Shown: one piece after another, positions 45,890 to 56,511 of the stretch
Layout of the letters: every line of letters begins with the position of its first letter
Position numbering within the stretch: position 1 is the stretch's first letter
Assembly: GCA_034359265.1 (NCBI GenBank)
Contig: CP136892.1
Span: forward strand, 8,232,501 to 8,296,500
Length of the DNA stretch: 64,000 nucleotides
Source of the DNA: Canna indica
Taxonomy: Eukaryota > Streptophyta > Magnoliopsida > Zingiberales > Cannaceae
Direction: 5' to 3'
Translations under genes and position numbers: made by a program
Notes under the pieces: model-generated
Seen by the model: the letters and a program-made list of their open reading frames with translations, nothing else
Databases searched by the model: none
What the model was told of the DNA's origin: nothing

Positions 45890-47090
45890 GGAGTGAAAAG
45901 AATGTCGGTCGAGCTTCCTTGGTCGATGAGGACCTTTTTGACAATGAAATTTCCTGCATTCACAAAGATAATAACCGGGTTGTGTAGATTTTGATCAATT
46001 CCTTGGAAGTCAGATTCATAGAATTATATTACAGGGGTTCTGGGGATAGGTCGTTGCGGACGAAGACCGTTGTTGACTACCATCACTTCCCAAAGGGATC
46101 TTTTCCTGGCCGAGCTTAACTCCCTGCCTCATGCTAATCCGTTGGTGATGTAATTGATTACCCCTTAGGGTTTGTTCGGTTGACTGAGCTCTTTCTGGGA
46201 CCTCGGGGGTGTTCGTCTTCGCCACTGAAAGTCGTGACTCCTGCTCCAGACTCTCTCCCTCATGTCATGGAGGTATTTGTCAAGGTGTCCTACACGGGCT
46301 AAGTCTTCAAGCTGATCTCTGAGCATTACACACTCCTCGGTAGTGTGTCCATAGGTGTCATGGTATGCGCACTTCTTGTTCATGTTGGCGTTGTGCGACA
46401 GCTTTTGTTTTCTTGCGTTGGCGGGATATTGATGAGCTTTAAGTGATAGATGTCTTGGAGGATAGTTTCTTTCTTGGCATTGAGGGGAGTATGTCTTTCG
46501 AAACGGGCACTTGGGAGAGGCGGGAACATCGGCCCTCTGCCATTTTCTCGTTCATGCCGACCGCGATTCTCAGTCCTTCTATCTTTATTTCTAAGCCTTT
46601 TGTCTTCGATCGCGGCCTTGAGATTTTTCCAATCGATCCTCTTTGCTTTTCTTTAATCTTCCATCTTTATGAATCCTGCCGCCCGTGTTGGATGTAGAAA
46701 AGCTCGATTTGTGGATCGAGGTTGAGGATGTCAGACGCTATGGCGTGGTACCTGTTCAGGTATTCTCTTAGGAGCTCATGTTTCTCCTGCTTGATGTAGC
46801 GGAGGGTGACTGCGTCGAGTTATTCCCAGGTTGTGGGAAGCAATCGAGGTTAGCCAGAGGCTATTCGTGAGATCGTGTTGCTGCCCTAGCTTGGGATCTC
46901 AGTTGTCGGATTTCAACTTCCAAGTCATCTATTCGTTGATAAGGATCTTTAAGAGGGGGATGGGCCAGTACGGAGCGTCGCTCCTCGCTGTTTCAGCGTC
47001 ACCAAGTTGCGGTTGATCGCCGCTGTTAGGTCACGGTCGTTGTTGTGCGGCAGCAGTCGCTTGACTTCGGGTTCCAACCATTTGTGGGGA
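45890..47090 (-). pseudogene. G2 gag and protease remnants
   Basis: The minus frame 46383-46165 reads CAYHDTYGHTTEECVML and RDQLEDLARVGHLDKYLHD, the zinc-knuckle-like tail of Tat-type gag. The gag N-terminal region (47090-46450) matches that of G3 (LKQRGAT segment). The protease region near 45960-45900 reads KKVLIDQGSSTDILF, with DQGS as active site. Stops and frameshifts interrupt it. Confidence 0.7.
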
Positions 47091-47131
47091 GGTAAGAATT
47101 AATAGAACATGATTTTTAAACCCACTATTTA

Positions 47132-47516
47132 TGGTGGACTGGACTAGAACTATTAGGCCCGGCCGAATTAGATCCAACAGTGCCCCACTACTCACTTCAA
47201 GCCACGTCGGACGGCTTCACCCAGGAGTTCCACCGAACTATATTCCAAGACTTGACTCGATTCATATCAAACGGTGCTGCCCCGTGGGCTCCACCTTGCC
47301 AAACAAGGACAATCACGTCATTCCTTATTACGAGGGATACGTCATTACAAGTCTGTCATCTTCGGGATCAACCCCGACCCATTCTAAGCAATATCTCTAC
47401 GAGATTACCGGGTAGAATCATCACCTCCACTTGCAATAAATACAAATGTGGATGCCTCAGGTAATATTAAGTTCCAATTTCATTACCTACACCTTGGAGT
47501 TCCACTAACTAGAGGT
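47132..47516 (+). repeat. Gypsy LTR copy 1 at the G3 start
   Basis: Begins TGGTGGACTGGACTAGAAC and runs to CCACTAAC at about 47516, where MITE-like sequence begins. The preceding ~35 bp (ATGATTTTTAAACCCACTATT) recurs before LTR copy 2 at about 47738, so flank plus LTR are tandemly repeated. Confidence 0.8.
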
Positions 47517-47690
47517 GAGCATCGATTGGGTCGGGTCAAAACCCGACCCGGTCCGAATAACCCGAACCCGAATAAGGTGCCTCCTACACCACCCGACCCT
47601 ACCTGATTAAGAATTCAGGGCCCGACACGAATAACCCGAATAAAATCGGGCCCCGATCCAAATAAACCCAAATAACCCCAAAAAAGTAAA
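47517..47690 (+). mobile_element. Truncated hAT-like MITE in LTR copy 1
   Basis: Starts TAGAGGTGAGCATCG right after CCACTAAC and carries GGTGCCTCCTACACCACCC and TGATTAAGAATT, which match the reverse complement of the complete MITE at 48140-48284. Its far terminus is missing. Confidence 0.65.
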
Positions 47691-47761
47691 AGGTAGTATT
47701 AAATATATCACTTTACTGAAATGTAGAATTAATTGAATATGATTTTTAAACCCACTATTCA

Positions 47762-48315
47762 TGATGGACTGGATTAGAACTATTGGACCCGGTCGGATTA
47801 GATCCAACATCGCTCGACTACTCACTTCAAGCTGAGCCAGACGGCTTCACCCAGGAGTTCCACCCAACTATACTCTGGGACTTGACTCGAGCCATATCAA
47901 ACGGCTCTGCCTCGGGGGCTCCACCCGGCCAAACAAGGACATCAACACCCTTCCTTATTACGAGGGATGCGTCATTATATGCATGTCATCTCCGGAATCA
48001 ACCTTGACCCATTCTGAGTAATATCCCTACAAGATTATCGAGCGGTGTCATCACCTCCACCTGCAATAAATACATACGTGCACGCCTCTGGTAACCTTAA
48101 GCTCTAATTTTATTACCTCCACCTTGGAGTCGCACTAACTAGGGGTGACCATCGGTTCTTCGGGTTATTCGGGTTGGGGCTCGATTTTATTCGAGTTATT
48201 TGGGTTAGGCCCCGATTTCTTAATCATGTAGGGTCGGGTAGTGTAGGAAGCACCTTATTCAGGTTCGGGTTTTGCTCACCCCTACCACTAACTTGAGCAT
48301 CAGAATGTCTTTTGC

Positions 48316-48352
<37 letters not shown>

Positions 48353-48372
48353 CGCGTTGAACCTGAGGAACA
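47762..48372 (+). repeat. Gypsy LTR copy 2 (5' LTR of G3), with MITE and C33 run
   Basis: Begins TGATGGACTGGATTAG, ends TGAGGAACA. Contains the MITE 48140-48284 and an uninterrupted run of 33 C at 48319-48351, where G1's LTR has 11. Confidence 0.8.
48140..48284. mobile_element. hAT-like MITE, 145 bp, in G3 LTR
   Basis: Termini TAGGGGTGACCA and TTGCTCACCCCTA; flanks GCACTAAC (48132-48139) and CCACTAAC (48285-48292), an 8-bp duplication with one mismatch. Interior rich in CGGGTTATTCGGGTT motifs, no ORF. The G1 LTR shows the empty site near 34005. Confidence 0.85.
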
Positions 48373-48539
48373 TTTGGCACTAAGCATGGGACCGAGTAAA
48401 ACTTACCTCGCCTACAATGGTTGGAACCCGGAGCTAAGCACGAGCGCTGACCTGTAACACTACTGCATGCCAATGGCAATGATCGACAGGATTGTAACAC
48501 TAAAACAGCGAGGAGCGACGCTCCGGCACCAGCCCATCC

Positions 48540-49700
48540 TCTGAACCAACAGTTAGAAGATCAACTCGAGATGCTAATGCGGTTCCCGGAGAAACTCTTG
48601 GCTAACCACGAGCGCTGTCGTTCAAAGCATGAAGAAAGCAATCTCTCAAAATGATGGAGGCCAATTTTCACCCCTCGCGATGAGGTCTCTAGTACCCCCC
48701 CCCCCCCCCCCCCCTCGACTGGAAGAAGACGAAGATTCCGAATCCAAGAAGGCCGGGACTGCCCTTCCTATCGACGCGGGACCCTTCGCCGAACACATAA
48801 TGGCGATCCACCTCCCGCCAAGAAGTTAGTTACCTACCACCCTGACACCCTACAATGGTACAATCAACCCTACACTACACCTGGCGGCGTTCAAGACCAT
48901 GATGCTCTATCATGGAGCAATCGATCCCGCACTCTGCAGAGTCTTTCCAACTTTCTTGAGAAAACCCGTGTTGTTATGGTTTACCTCCCTTCCGTCAGGA
49001 TCTATTCATTCCTTCAAGGATCTCTCCCGTGTCTTTCTCAACCGGTTCACCACATCATGAGTATATCACAAGATGGAGGGTGCCCTCCATTATATCAGAC
49101 ATGGCAATATGAGCCCCTAAGAGAATATATGAATAGATTCCGGGCCATAGCAACCGAAATCCCCAACCTCGACCCACAAGTCGAGCTCTACTCCATCAAA
49201 CTTGGGTTAAAACTCGAACTTTTCGCTGACTAGATTGCCTTGACATAGCTTAAAGATATGGCCGAATTTCAAGAGAAGGTCGTTGGCTTCATAAAAATGG
49301 AAGAGATACGAGAAGCCAAGAAGGCTGACTGACAAAATCTCAAAGCCACGAGCAAAACAACAGCCTGACGCCGAAGTCATCACCCTAGTGCCTAATTTGA
49401 AAGGTACACACCTCTCAACACCCTGAGAGAAACCATCCTACAAGAGGTCTACTACCTGCATCTACTTAAACCCCTAGCAGCTCGGAAAGGGCAAGATCTT
49501 CATTCAAATGTGATAGACGCAAAAGATGCGAATTTCATCGAACATACGGACACACCACCAAAGAATGTGTGATCCTCCATAACCAAATTGAACGCTTAAT
49601 CAGAGAAGGTCGCCTAGTCCACTACATCTGACATGATCAGAGTCACCGCTAGAGCTGACGAAACCGCCAACAACGCCGAAGGCCCAACAACACACTGTTA
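48540..49700 (+). pseudogene. G3 gag, decayed
   Basis: The clearest piece is 48976-49233, which ends with a gag-domain signature (EPLREYMNRFRAIATEI then NLDPQVELYSIKLGL). Upstream 48629-48829 covers the gag N-terminus and includes a run of 20 C (48695-48714) that puts a proline homopolymer in frame. Stops follow from 49232. A zinc-knuckle-like remnant lies near 49510-49570. Confidence 0.7.
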
Positions 49701-49949
49701 TCTGGTGACACAGACAACCATGATGACTCTAAAGGTGAACAACCCCACCTCGACATCCAGGGAATCATCGACTACATAATAGGAGGATTCGCTGGAGAAA
49801 GCAGTTCTGGAACGCAACCATCACGGACTATCATGATTGTCAATGAAGCAGCTCAGCCACAAAGGCTGTGCATGCCCACCCGAATAGTATCCTTCTATGA
49901 TACTAATTTTCAAGGAGTTGATAGGAATTTACACGATCCTCTTGTTATT

Positions 49950-50340
49950 TCTGTGATTGCTGCTAGTTTCCTTGTCAAAAAAGTCTTGGTAGACTAGGGG
50001 AGTTCCGTCGATGTTCTCTTCTACCCCACATTCGAAAAAATGAGCATCAGCAAATCTTCGCTACACCCATACCACGGGGAACTGGTCAGTTTCTCAAGAG
50101 ACCACATAGTCGTCAAAGGCTATTTGTGGATAGTCACAACATTCGGCTCCACCCCGGGAGCAACAACAATAGATGTACATTTCCTTGTCATCCAGTGCGT
50201 AAGTCTCAACCACATGATTCCAGGCCGACCCTCCTTGAACAACTTAGGAGTCGTCGTATCGACCCTTCACCTCGCCATAAAATTTCTCATCTCAGAGACA
50301 GAGGTAAGAGTGATCCATACAAACTAGAGGGAGCCTCGTG
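49950..50340 (+). pseudogene. G3 aspartic protease remnant
   Basis: Reads KKVLVD, then TAG, then GSSVDVLFYPTFEKM near 49978-50040. The stop replaces the residue between the catalytic Asp and Gly (Gln in the sister copies). The frame 50040-50327 continues the protease (PGATTIDVHFLV). Inactive. Confidence 0.7.
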
Positions 50341-50599
50341 CATGCTATAATGAATGTCTGAAGCTCAGGCCAGCTGAACTCCAACCAAGAATATCAGACC
50401 TAGATCCTAGAGGAGACATCCAAGAGCAGCCCCAGCCTGCTGACGACTTAAAGTTCATACAGACCTGGACATCTCCGAACATGTAACCTATGTGGGAGCA
50501 CACCTCCCCAGCGAGCTCAAATCTCAACTCGGCACTCTACCAGGAATAGACCCTCAGGTCATCTGCCATAGGCTGGCCATTGACCCTCGTGTCAAACCC

Positions 50600-51259
50600 G
50601 TAGCCCAGAAGACGAGAAAGCTCAGAATCGAGCGACAACATACATCCCTTGAATAAACCGAGAAGCTGCTAAAGGAAAAATTCATCAGAGAAATTTCATT
50701 TACAACATGGCTCACAAATATTGTGATGGTCAAAAATCACTCGGGAAAATGGCGAACGTGTGTTGACTTCACCAACCTCAACAAAGCCGGTCCAAAAGAT
50801 TCATACCCATTGCTGAGCATTGACAAACTCGTCGACGGCTCCTCAGGATATCAATATCTGAGTTTCATGGACGTCTATTCATGCTACAATCAAATCCGAA
50901 TGCACCCCGAGGATGAAGAAAAGTGGCTTTTATTATCGAACATGAAAACTTCTGCTACAGGGGTAATGCCCTTCGGACTTAAAAATGCAGGAGCCACATA
51001 CCAGCGATTGATGAACAAAGTCTTTGAGAAGAAAATCGGTCGTAACATGGAGGTGTACGTTGATCACATGGTAGCTAAAACACCAGCTACCGGATATCAC
51101 TGTAGTGACCTTGTCAAGATCTTCAACCAGCTCAGACACTACAATATGAGATTAAACCCAAAAAAGTGCGCCTTTGGAGTGCAGGGTGGCAAGTTCCTCG
51201 ACTTCATGCTGACACATCAAGGGATAGAAGCCAATCCGGAGAAATGTCGGGCCATTTAA
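50600..51259 (+). pseudogene. G3 reverse transcriptase with mutated active site
   Basis: Gypsy RT. Upstream fragments (EKLLKEKFIREI near 50665), then the 50723-51259 frame of 178 codons: GKWRTCVDFTNLNKAGPKDS, SFMDVYSCYNQIRMHPED, VMPFGLKNAGATYQRLMN and the palm motif near 51054-51072, which reads VYVDHMVAK instead of the usual YVDD. The frame ends at a TAA before RNase H. The second catalytic Asp is His, so the enzyme would be dead even with the frame intact. Confidence 0.85.
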
Positions 51260-51264
51260 GAAAT

Positions 51265-51538
51265 GTGAAGCCCGCAAAATATCAAGGAGGTACAACAGCT
51301 CACTGGGAGGATGACCACGTTGTCCAGATTCCTCCCCAAGTCGGTCAACCGAGCCACCCCCTTCTTCAAGATATTGAAAAAGAAGCAAAATTTCCATTGA
51401 GATGAAAAATGTGAACAACCCTTCGAAGAGTTGAAATACTTCCTCGGTAGCCCACTAGTTTTGGATAAACCGCGACAAGGAGAAACCTTATTTCTTTACC
51501 TCACGGTTACAGAAAGCGGCCTCAGCTCGGTCCTGATC
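51265..51538 (+). pseudogene. G3 RNase H start, truncated
   Basis: Reads a connection segment (CEQPFEELKYFLGSP near 51410-51460) and TLFLYLTVTESGLSSVLI near 51485-51536, the first strand of Gypsy RNase H (usual Y-x-A/S-x-T/S-E). It ends where CACTACAAGAAA begins. Confidence 0.7.
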
Positions 51539-51800
51539 CACTACAAGAAATTCTACAATTTGCGACGACTGTCTGCGATGTTGCTACAGCGGTCGCAAAT
51601 GCGAAGGCAAGACGGCCGCTCAAAAAATCCGTCGCAATGTATAAAATAGTGTGACGGCATGACGATCGTTGGTACAACCATCGTAAAATAAAGAAGTCAA
51701 CGACGACAAGATGACCGTTGGGTGACCGCTATTTTACGACCGCCACTAGCCATCGCAACACCGCTAGTAAGTCATTTTTTATCCCGATCGTGCCCAAATC

Positions 51801-51838
<38 letters not shown>

Positions 51839-52000
51839 GCCTGGTGCTCCAGACTTCTCGTCATTCGGTGCGACGACATCTACATCGGAGCCATCGATCA
51901 TCTGCGTCGACGCCGAGTGATGCGCTCCCCAAACAGTCTCTCGCATCGCAACCGCCATTGGATCTTGCCGATCAAGTGAGGATTTTGTTTTGGATGTATA
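51539..52000 (+). mobile_element. CACTA-type transposon terminus and associated sequence
   Basis: Begins CACTACAAGAAATTC (51539-51553), the canonical CACTA terminal repeat, followed by GCGAC/GTCGC-rich subterminal motifs (TGCGACGACTG, GGTCGCAAATGCG, CCGTCGCAATG) typical of plant CACTA ends. A CT microsatellite and a short Ser/Arg-rich frame (51718-52017) follow, possibly captured gene sequence. The other terminus and any transposase are not seen. Confidence 0.6.
51805..51834. repeat. (CT)15 microsatellite
   Basis: Uninterrupted CT repeat, 30 bp, next to the CACTA terminus. Confidence 0.95.
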
Positions 52001-52053
52001 GTTTTGATATGCTTTGAATTGTTGATGATACGTTTGATATAGTTATTATATGT

Positions 52054-54000
52054 TTGAACACTTTTGATACATGTATGGAGTTCTTTGGATGTATAGTTAT
52101 GTATCAGCCGGGTGATGAATTTTCTGATGAACCTAGTAATTCACCCAATCAGTTATCTACACTACGTGATATTGATAATGTGGAGCTGGAAGTGACAAAT
52201 ACATTGCATGTTTCTGATATTTCTTCACAAAATAACAATATGGCTCCTAGGCAAAGTAGTAGAATTAAAAGAATACCAGTTTGGATGAATGATTATGTTT
52301 CAAACACTACACATCATAATATGAAGAGCAATAATAATCAGGATCATTCTGGTTATAATTCTTCATCATATAGTCCTCCCACTTATCCATATGTTTCACC
52401 TCAACATTTTAGTTCTAAATACATGAATTTTATTGCAAACATATCAGCTATACAAGAGTCTCATTCTTATTTACAAGCAAGGGCGAATCCTGAATGGATT
52501 AAGGCAATAAATGATGAACTTGAAGCATTAGAAAGAAATCAAACATGGGAGATTACTAATCGACCCCCAAATAAGAAAGCTATTGGAAGTAAGTGAGTTT
52601 ATAAAGTCAAAACAAACTCAGATGGAACAATATAAGATTTAAAGCTAGATTGGTGGCTAAGGGCTACAACCAAATAGAGGGTACAAATTTCCATGATAGT
52701 TTTTCTCCTGTTGCTAAAGTTTCCACTCTTAGAATTTTCTTTGCTTTATCTGCAGCTCATGGATGGCAGATAGAACAATTGGATATAAACAATGCATTTC
52801 TTCATGGGTTTCTAGATGAAGAAGTGTCATGATACCTCCAATGGGGTATGACAAAGTTGTGACGCGGAAAGTTTGTAAACTAAATAGGTCTTTGTATGGC
52901 TTAAAATAGGCCTCTAGACAATGGAATACAAGATTAACAACTCAGTTACAAAGTTTTGATTTTCAACAATCTGTTACTGATAACTATTTGTTCATATTCA
53001 ACAAAGGAGATGTTTTCCTTGCTTTACTGGTATATGTAGATGATATACTTATAGTAGGAAATTCAAGAAATACCATTATACAAGTCAAATTGTTCCTTGA
53101 TCAGAATTTCACTATAAAAGACCTAAAGACAGCTAAATGTTTTCTTGGCTTAGAGATATCTAGGTCTGAACAAGGAATTTATATTAATCAAAGAAAATAT
53201 GCTCTTGATCTTATACAAAGTGCAGGATTACTAGGTGCAAAATCAGCTTCTACACCTTTAGATAAAGGTCTTAAACTTGCACAAGATTAAGGTGAAAAAT
53301 TGTCAGATGACTTAGCACAGAACTATCGCATAATGGTGGGCATGCTTCTATATTTGGGGTTCACTAGATCTAACTTGATGTATGCAACTCAATAGCTAAG
53401 TCAATTTGTACATTCCCCTACTGATGTGCATTTCAAAGCACTTTTACATGTTCTTAGATATCTTAAAGGATGTCCATCATTGGGTTTATTCTTTCCAGCA
53501 TCAAACTCCATCAAAGTAGAAGCTTTTTGAGATGTTGACTGGGCTTCATGCTCAGACACTAGAAGATCCTTAACAGGGTATTGTATCTTTTTGGGAATTG
53601 CTCTTATTTTTTGGAAAACTAAGAAACAAACTACTGTATCAAAATCATCTGCATAAGTTGAGTATAGAAGTATGGCAATGATTGTTTGTGAATTGAAATG
53701 ACTTTCTTACTTACTTGAGGATTTTCATATCAAAATTCCTACACCAATTTCATTGTTCTGTGATAACCAAGTAGCCCTACACATAGCTGCTAATCTCATT
53801 TTTCATGAGCGTACTAAATATCTGGATATTGATTGTCATGTTGTCAGAGAGCATCTTAAAAAATAGTTTATTCAGCCACAACATATATCTTCTTCTTCTC
53901 AACTTGCAGATTCATTCACTAAGTCTCTTAGTGCCCCAAGGTTTCATCAATTGATCTCCAAGTTGGGCCTTTTTTATTGTTATCAGGCCTCAATTTGAGG
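52054..54000 (+). pseudogene. Copia pol fragment: integrase tail, RT and RNase H
   Basis: Broken Copia pol. 52054-52596 is the integrase C-terminal/linker region ending with a WIKAINDELEALERNQTWE segment that opens Copia RT. Continuing: [13 protein letters not shown], then [23 protein letters not shown] near 52780, NRSLYGLK, LLVYVDDILIVGN near 53024-53060 (intact YVDD), KYALDLI and SASTPLD. RNase H follows with [18 protein letters not shown] near 53535, LFCDNQVALHIA near 53755 and REHLKK near 53850. At least ten stops, several explicable by C-to-T decay (CAA/CAG/TGG/CGA to stops). Gag, protease and integrase core are absent. Confidence 0.85.
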
Positions 54001-54006
54001 GAGGGA

Positions 54007-54201
54007 TGTAGAATATTCTAGAGTACTTCTACAATACTTCTACAACACTTACATGGCAAGAGTGTAATATTTTTCATTTATTCATGACTGTATATAAATA
54101 CTGTAAATGCATTACTTTAAATGGGACTTTTTACCTTCTGTTGCCTTCGTCTTTGTTCTGTTAGTCTTCTTCCATAGCTCTTCTTGATTCCATATCTGAA
54201 C
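54007..54201 (+). repeat. 3' LTR of the Copia fragment (end approximate)
   Basis: Follows the purine tract TTTGAGGGAGGGA and begins TGTAGAATATTCTAGAG, with a TATA box (TGTATATAAATAC) near 54090. ATATCTGAACA near 54191-54201 is a possible CA end. No second LTR is present to confirm it. Confidence 0.6.
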
Positions 54202-54777
54202 AGTTCTTAGGTCTGTCGTTAGTGGCGTTGTGCGTTGTGCGTTGTGCGTTGTTGTTGCACGTTGCCTTCTCTGTTGATTGCTTCATGTGGCTTACCGGTG
54301 TTCTCAATTCCTCACTCTTTTATACTTCTTCGAGTCCGGCCGACATTGTCCGGTGTCGGCGTTGTGCAACTACATTCTACACGCTGCTGGTGATGTGTTT
54401 AATTATTTTGGGTACACAAGTATACTCATACTAGCTAACGCATTACTCCTTAGTCTAAGTGATGCATGATTAAACATTAATATTGTTGCGGACTTGTCTT
54501 GACATGTTAGTCATGAGCTCGTAACGTCGTAAGGGTGTTCCTCTGCGTTCGGCCTTCACTGGGCTGTCTTCAACCTTGGCAGGGGCTATTAGAATTAGAT
54601 TGAATTTGAAATCGAAAATTTATGTATTAGTTTGCCCCCCTCCATTGATCATTCATCCTTGTACATGCAATCCTATTTAATTCATTCATTCATTCATTCA
54701 TATATGCTTGAATTCCTTATGCTCAAAATTAAATTACAATTAATCTATGCATAAAATTAATTAATTTAAAATCGTGC
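54202..54777. other. Unassigned interval with short repeats
   Basis: Contains four tandem copies of a GCGTTGT heptamer (54225-54252) and an (ATTC)5 microsatellite (54680-54700). The small frames 54222-54469 have no recognised domain. Otherwise AT-rich intergenic DNA. Confidence 0.5.
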
Positions 54778-54785
54778 CTTGCTAT

Positions 54786-55030
54786 TAGGGATGATAATTT
54801 AAATCGATTAACCGCGGTTAACCGATTAACCGAACCGCAAAATCCGGTTTTGGATAGTGGATTTGCGATTCGGTTTCGGTTTTAGATAGTAAAAACCAAA
54901 AGCCATTTAAAATCGGTTCGATTTCGATTATTGGGTCGTGGTGAATCGATAACCGAAATTGGTTATATATTCAATTTCGGTTATCAGTTTTTTGTGGTTA
55001 ATCGGTATCCGAAACCAGTTTTGTTATCGT
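54786..55030. mobile_element. hAT-like element, left half
   Basis: Starts TAGGGATGATAATT after CTTGCTAT (54778-54785) and is full of CGGTTAACCG, AATCGGTT and CGGTTTCGGTT motifs. It stops where mitochondrial sequence begins near 55031. The right half is at 61696-62065; together they share terminal repeats and an 8-bp flanking duplication. Confidence 0.75.
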
Positions 55031-55282
55031 GTGTAGGGGTGAAATTCGTAAATCTACGAAGGAATGCCAAAAGCAAAGGCAGCTCTCTGGGTCTCTACCA
55101 ACACTAGGGTGCAAAAGCATGGGGAGCGAACAGGATTAGATACCCTAGTAGTCCATGCCGTAAACGATGAGTAATCGCCCTTGTTCTACGCTACGCGGAT
55201 CAGGGGCCCAGCTAACGCGTGAAACACTCCGCCTGGGGAGTACGGTCTCAAGACCGAAACTCAAAGGAATTGACGGGGGCCT

Positions 55283-55315
<33 letters not shown>

Positions 55316-55392
55316 ACAACGCGCAAAACCTTACCAGCCCTTGACATATGAACAACAAAACCTGTCCTTAACGGGATAGTACTGACTTTCAT

Positions 55393-55435
<43 letters not shown>

Positions 55436-56283
55436 TGGTCATGTCCTATAACGAGCGAAACCCTCGTTTTGTGTTGCTGAGACATGCGCCTCAGGAGAAA
55501 TGGCCACTGACCGAGGAGCCGAGTGATGTGCCAGCGCAACTACTTGATTGAGTGCCAGCACTCCGCTATGCTTTCAGCAAGAATTTCACCATTGGGAGCC
55601 GGTGCCTTTCGAAGCACTTTCACGTGTGAACCGAAGTCGTGTTGCGTCACTCGTTCCCCACGGAGACCTACCTATAGTTACGTCAAAGTACCAGTGACCA
55701 TGACGGTTTGGTTAGGCTTGGTTACGACGACGTCAAGTTGGCGGCGGAGGAAGACTCAGCATTCAGGCGAGCCGCCCGATGGTGTGGTACGTAGTGGTAA
55801 TAGTACGCACCTCGCTCAGAAATAAAGAAAAAGGTGTGTGTTGCACTCACGAGGGACTGCCAGTGAGATACTAGAGGAAGGTGGGGATGACGTCAAGTCC
55901 GCATGGCCCTTATGGGCTGGGCCACACACGTGCTACAATGGCAATGACAATGGGAAGCAAGGCTGTAAGGCAGAGCGAATCCGGAAAGATTGCCTTAGTT
56001 CGGATTGTTCTCTGCAACTCGAGAACATGAAGTTGGAATCGCTAGTAATCGTGGATCAGCATGCCGCGGTGAATATGTACTTGGGCCCTGTACACACCGC
56101 CCGTCACACCCTGGGAACAGGTTTCGCCCGAAGCATCGGACAAATGATCACCCATGACTTCTGTGTACCACTAGTGCCACAAAGGCCTTTGGTGGTCTTA
56201 TTGCCGCATACCACGGTGAGGTCTTCGACTGGGGTGAAGTCATAACAAGGTAGCCGTAGGGGAACCTGTGGCTGGATTGAATC
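55031..56283 (+). pseudogene. rrn18: Mitochondrial 18S rRNA, 3' part
   Basis: Small-subunit rRNA of the plant mitochondrial ribosome. Starts inside the molecule at GTGTAGGGGTGAAATTCG, then shows GGATTAGATACCCTAGTAGTCC near 55132 (790 loop; split here as two motifs), AACTCAAAGGAATTGACGGG near 55257, GTGGTTTAATTCGA near 55301, CTGTCGTCAGCTCGTG near 55408, GGGCTGGGCCACACACGTGC near 55912, GGCCCTGTACACACCGCCC near 56083 and the 3' end AACAAGGTAGCCGTAGGGG near 56244. The mitochondrial-type variable insert is present at about 55520-55800. It is not the plastid or nuclear homologue. Being 5'-truncated and nuclear it cannot be functional. Confidence 0.93.
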
Positions 56284-56394
56284 CTTCGCGATGGACGCCT
56301 ACTTGACTAAACTAAGGACCTGCAAGCAACGGATGCTACTGTTGATTTTCGACTTTTCCATTTTTCTTCTTGTTTCTCAATCTCCAATCAAGAC

Positions 56395-56511
56395 AAACCA
56401 GGCACTACGGTGAGACGTGAAAACACCCGATCCCATTTCGACCTCGATAAGTGGAATCGTCTTGCGCCATATGTACTGAAATTGTTCGGGAGACATGGTC
56501 AAAGCCCGGTG
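56395..56511 (+). rRNA. rrn5: Mitochondrial 5S rRNA copy in the NUMT (non-functional)
   Basis: Starts about 110 bp after rrn18, the normal spacing in plant mitochondria. Contains CACTACGGTGAGACGTG, CACCCGATCCCAT, GGAATCGTCTTGCGCC and GGGAGACATGGTCAAAGCCC. Length about 117 nt. In helix I the 5' strand reads CCAGGC opposite GCCCGG, giving an A-C mismatch where a G-C pair is expected, consistent with decay after transfer. Nuclear position means it is a relic. Confidence 0.85.

Larger units (their letters stand above)
41066..47100 (-). mobile_element. Tat-type Gypsy element G2 (gag-protease, array, antisense ORF, 3' LTR)
   Basis: Minus strand: gag (47090-46160), protease (about 46030-45890), 109-bp tandem array (45250-43690), a region coding on the opposite strand (43200-41500), purine tract AGCTCGGGGGA (41441-41431) and 3' LTR (41430-41066, truncated). 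The 5' LTR is missing: the copy breaks at 47100 just before the primer site. No RT or integrase. Same family as G1 and G3. Confidence 0.8.
47762..51538 (+). mobile_element. Tat-type Gypsy element G3, with RT, 3'-truncated
   Basis: LTR copy 2 (47762-48372), primer-site-like TTTGGCACTAAGC, gag (about 48540-49700), protease (about 49950-50340), RT (about 50600-51259) and the start of RNase H (51265-51538), cut by a CACTA terminus at 51539. It is the only Gypsy copy here that kept pol and so represents the autonomous form of G1/G2, but it is dead. Confidence 0.8.

Noticed and set aside
55031..56283. Functional SSU rRNA gene, or plastid or bacterial 16S contamination
   Set aside because: Sequence is plant mitochondrial in type, lacks the 5' part, and is bordered by nuclear transposon halves. 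A bacterial or plastid source does not fit the linked rrn5 and rps11.
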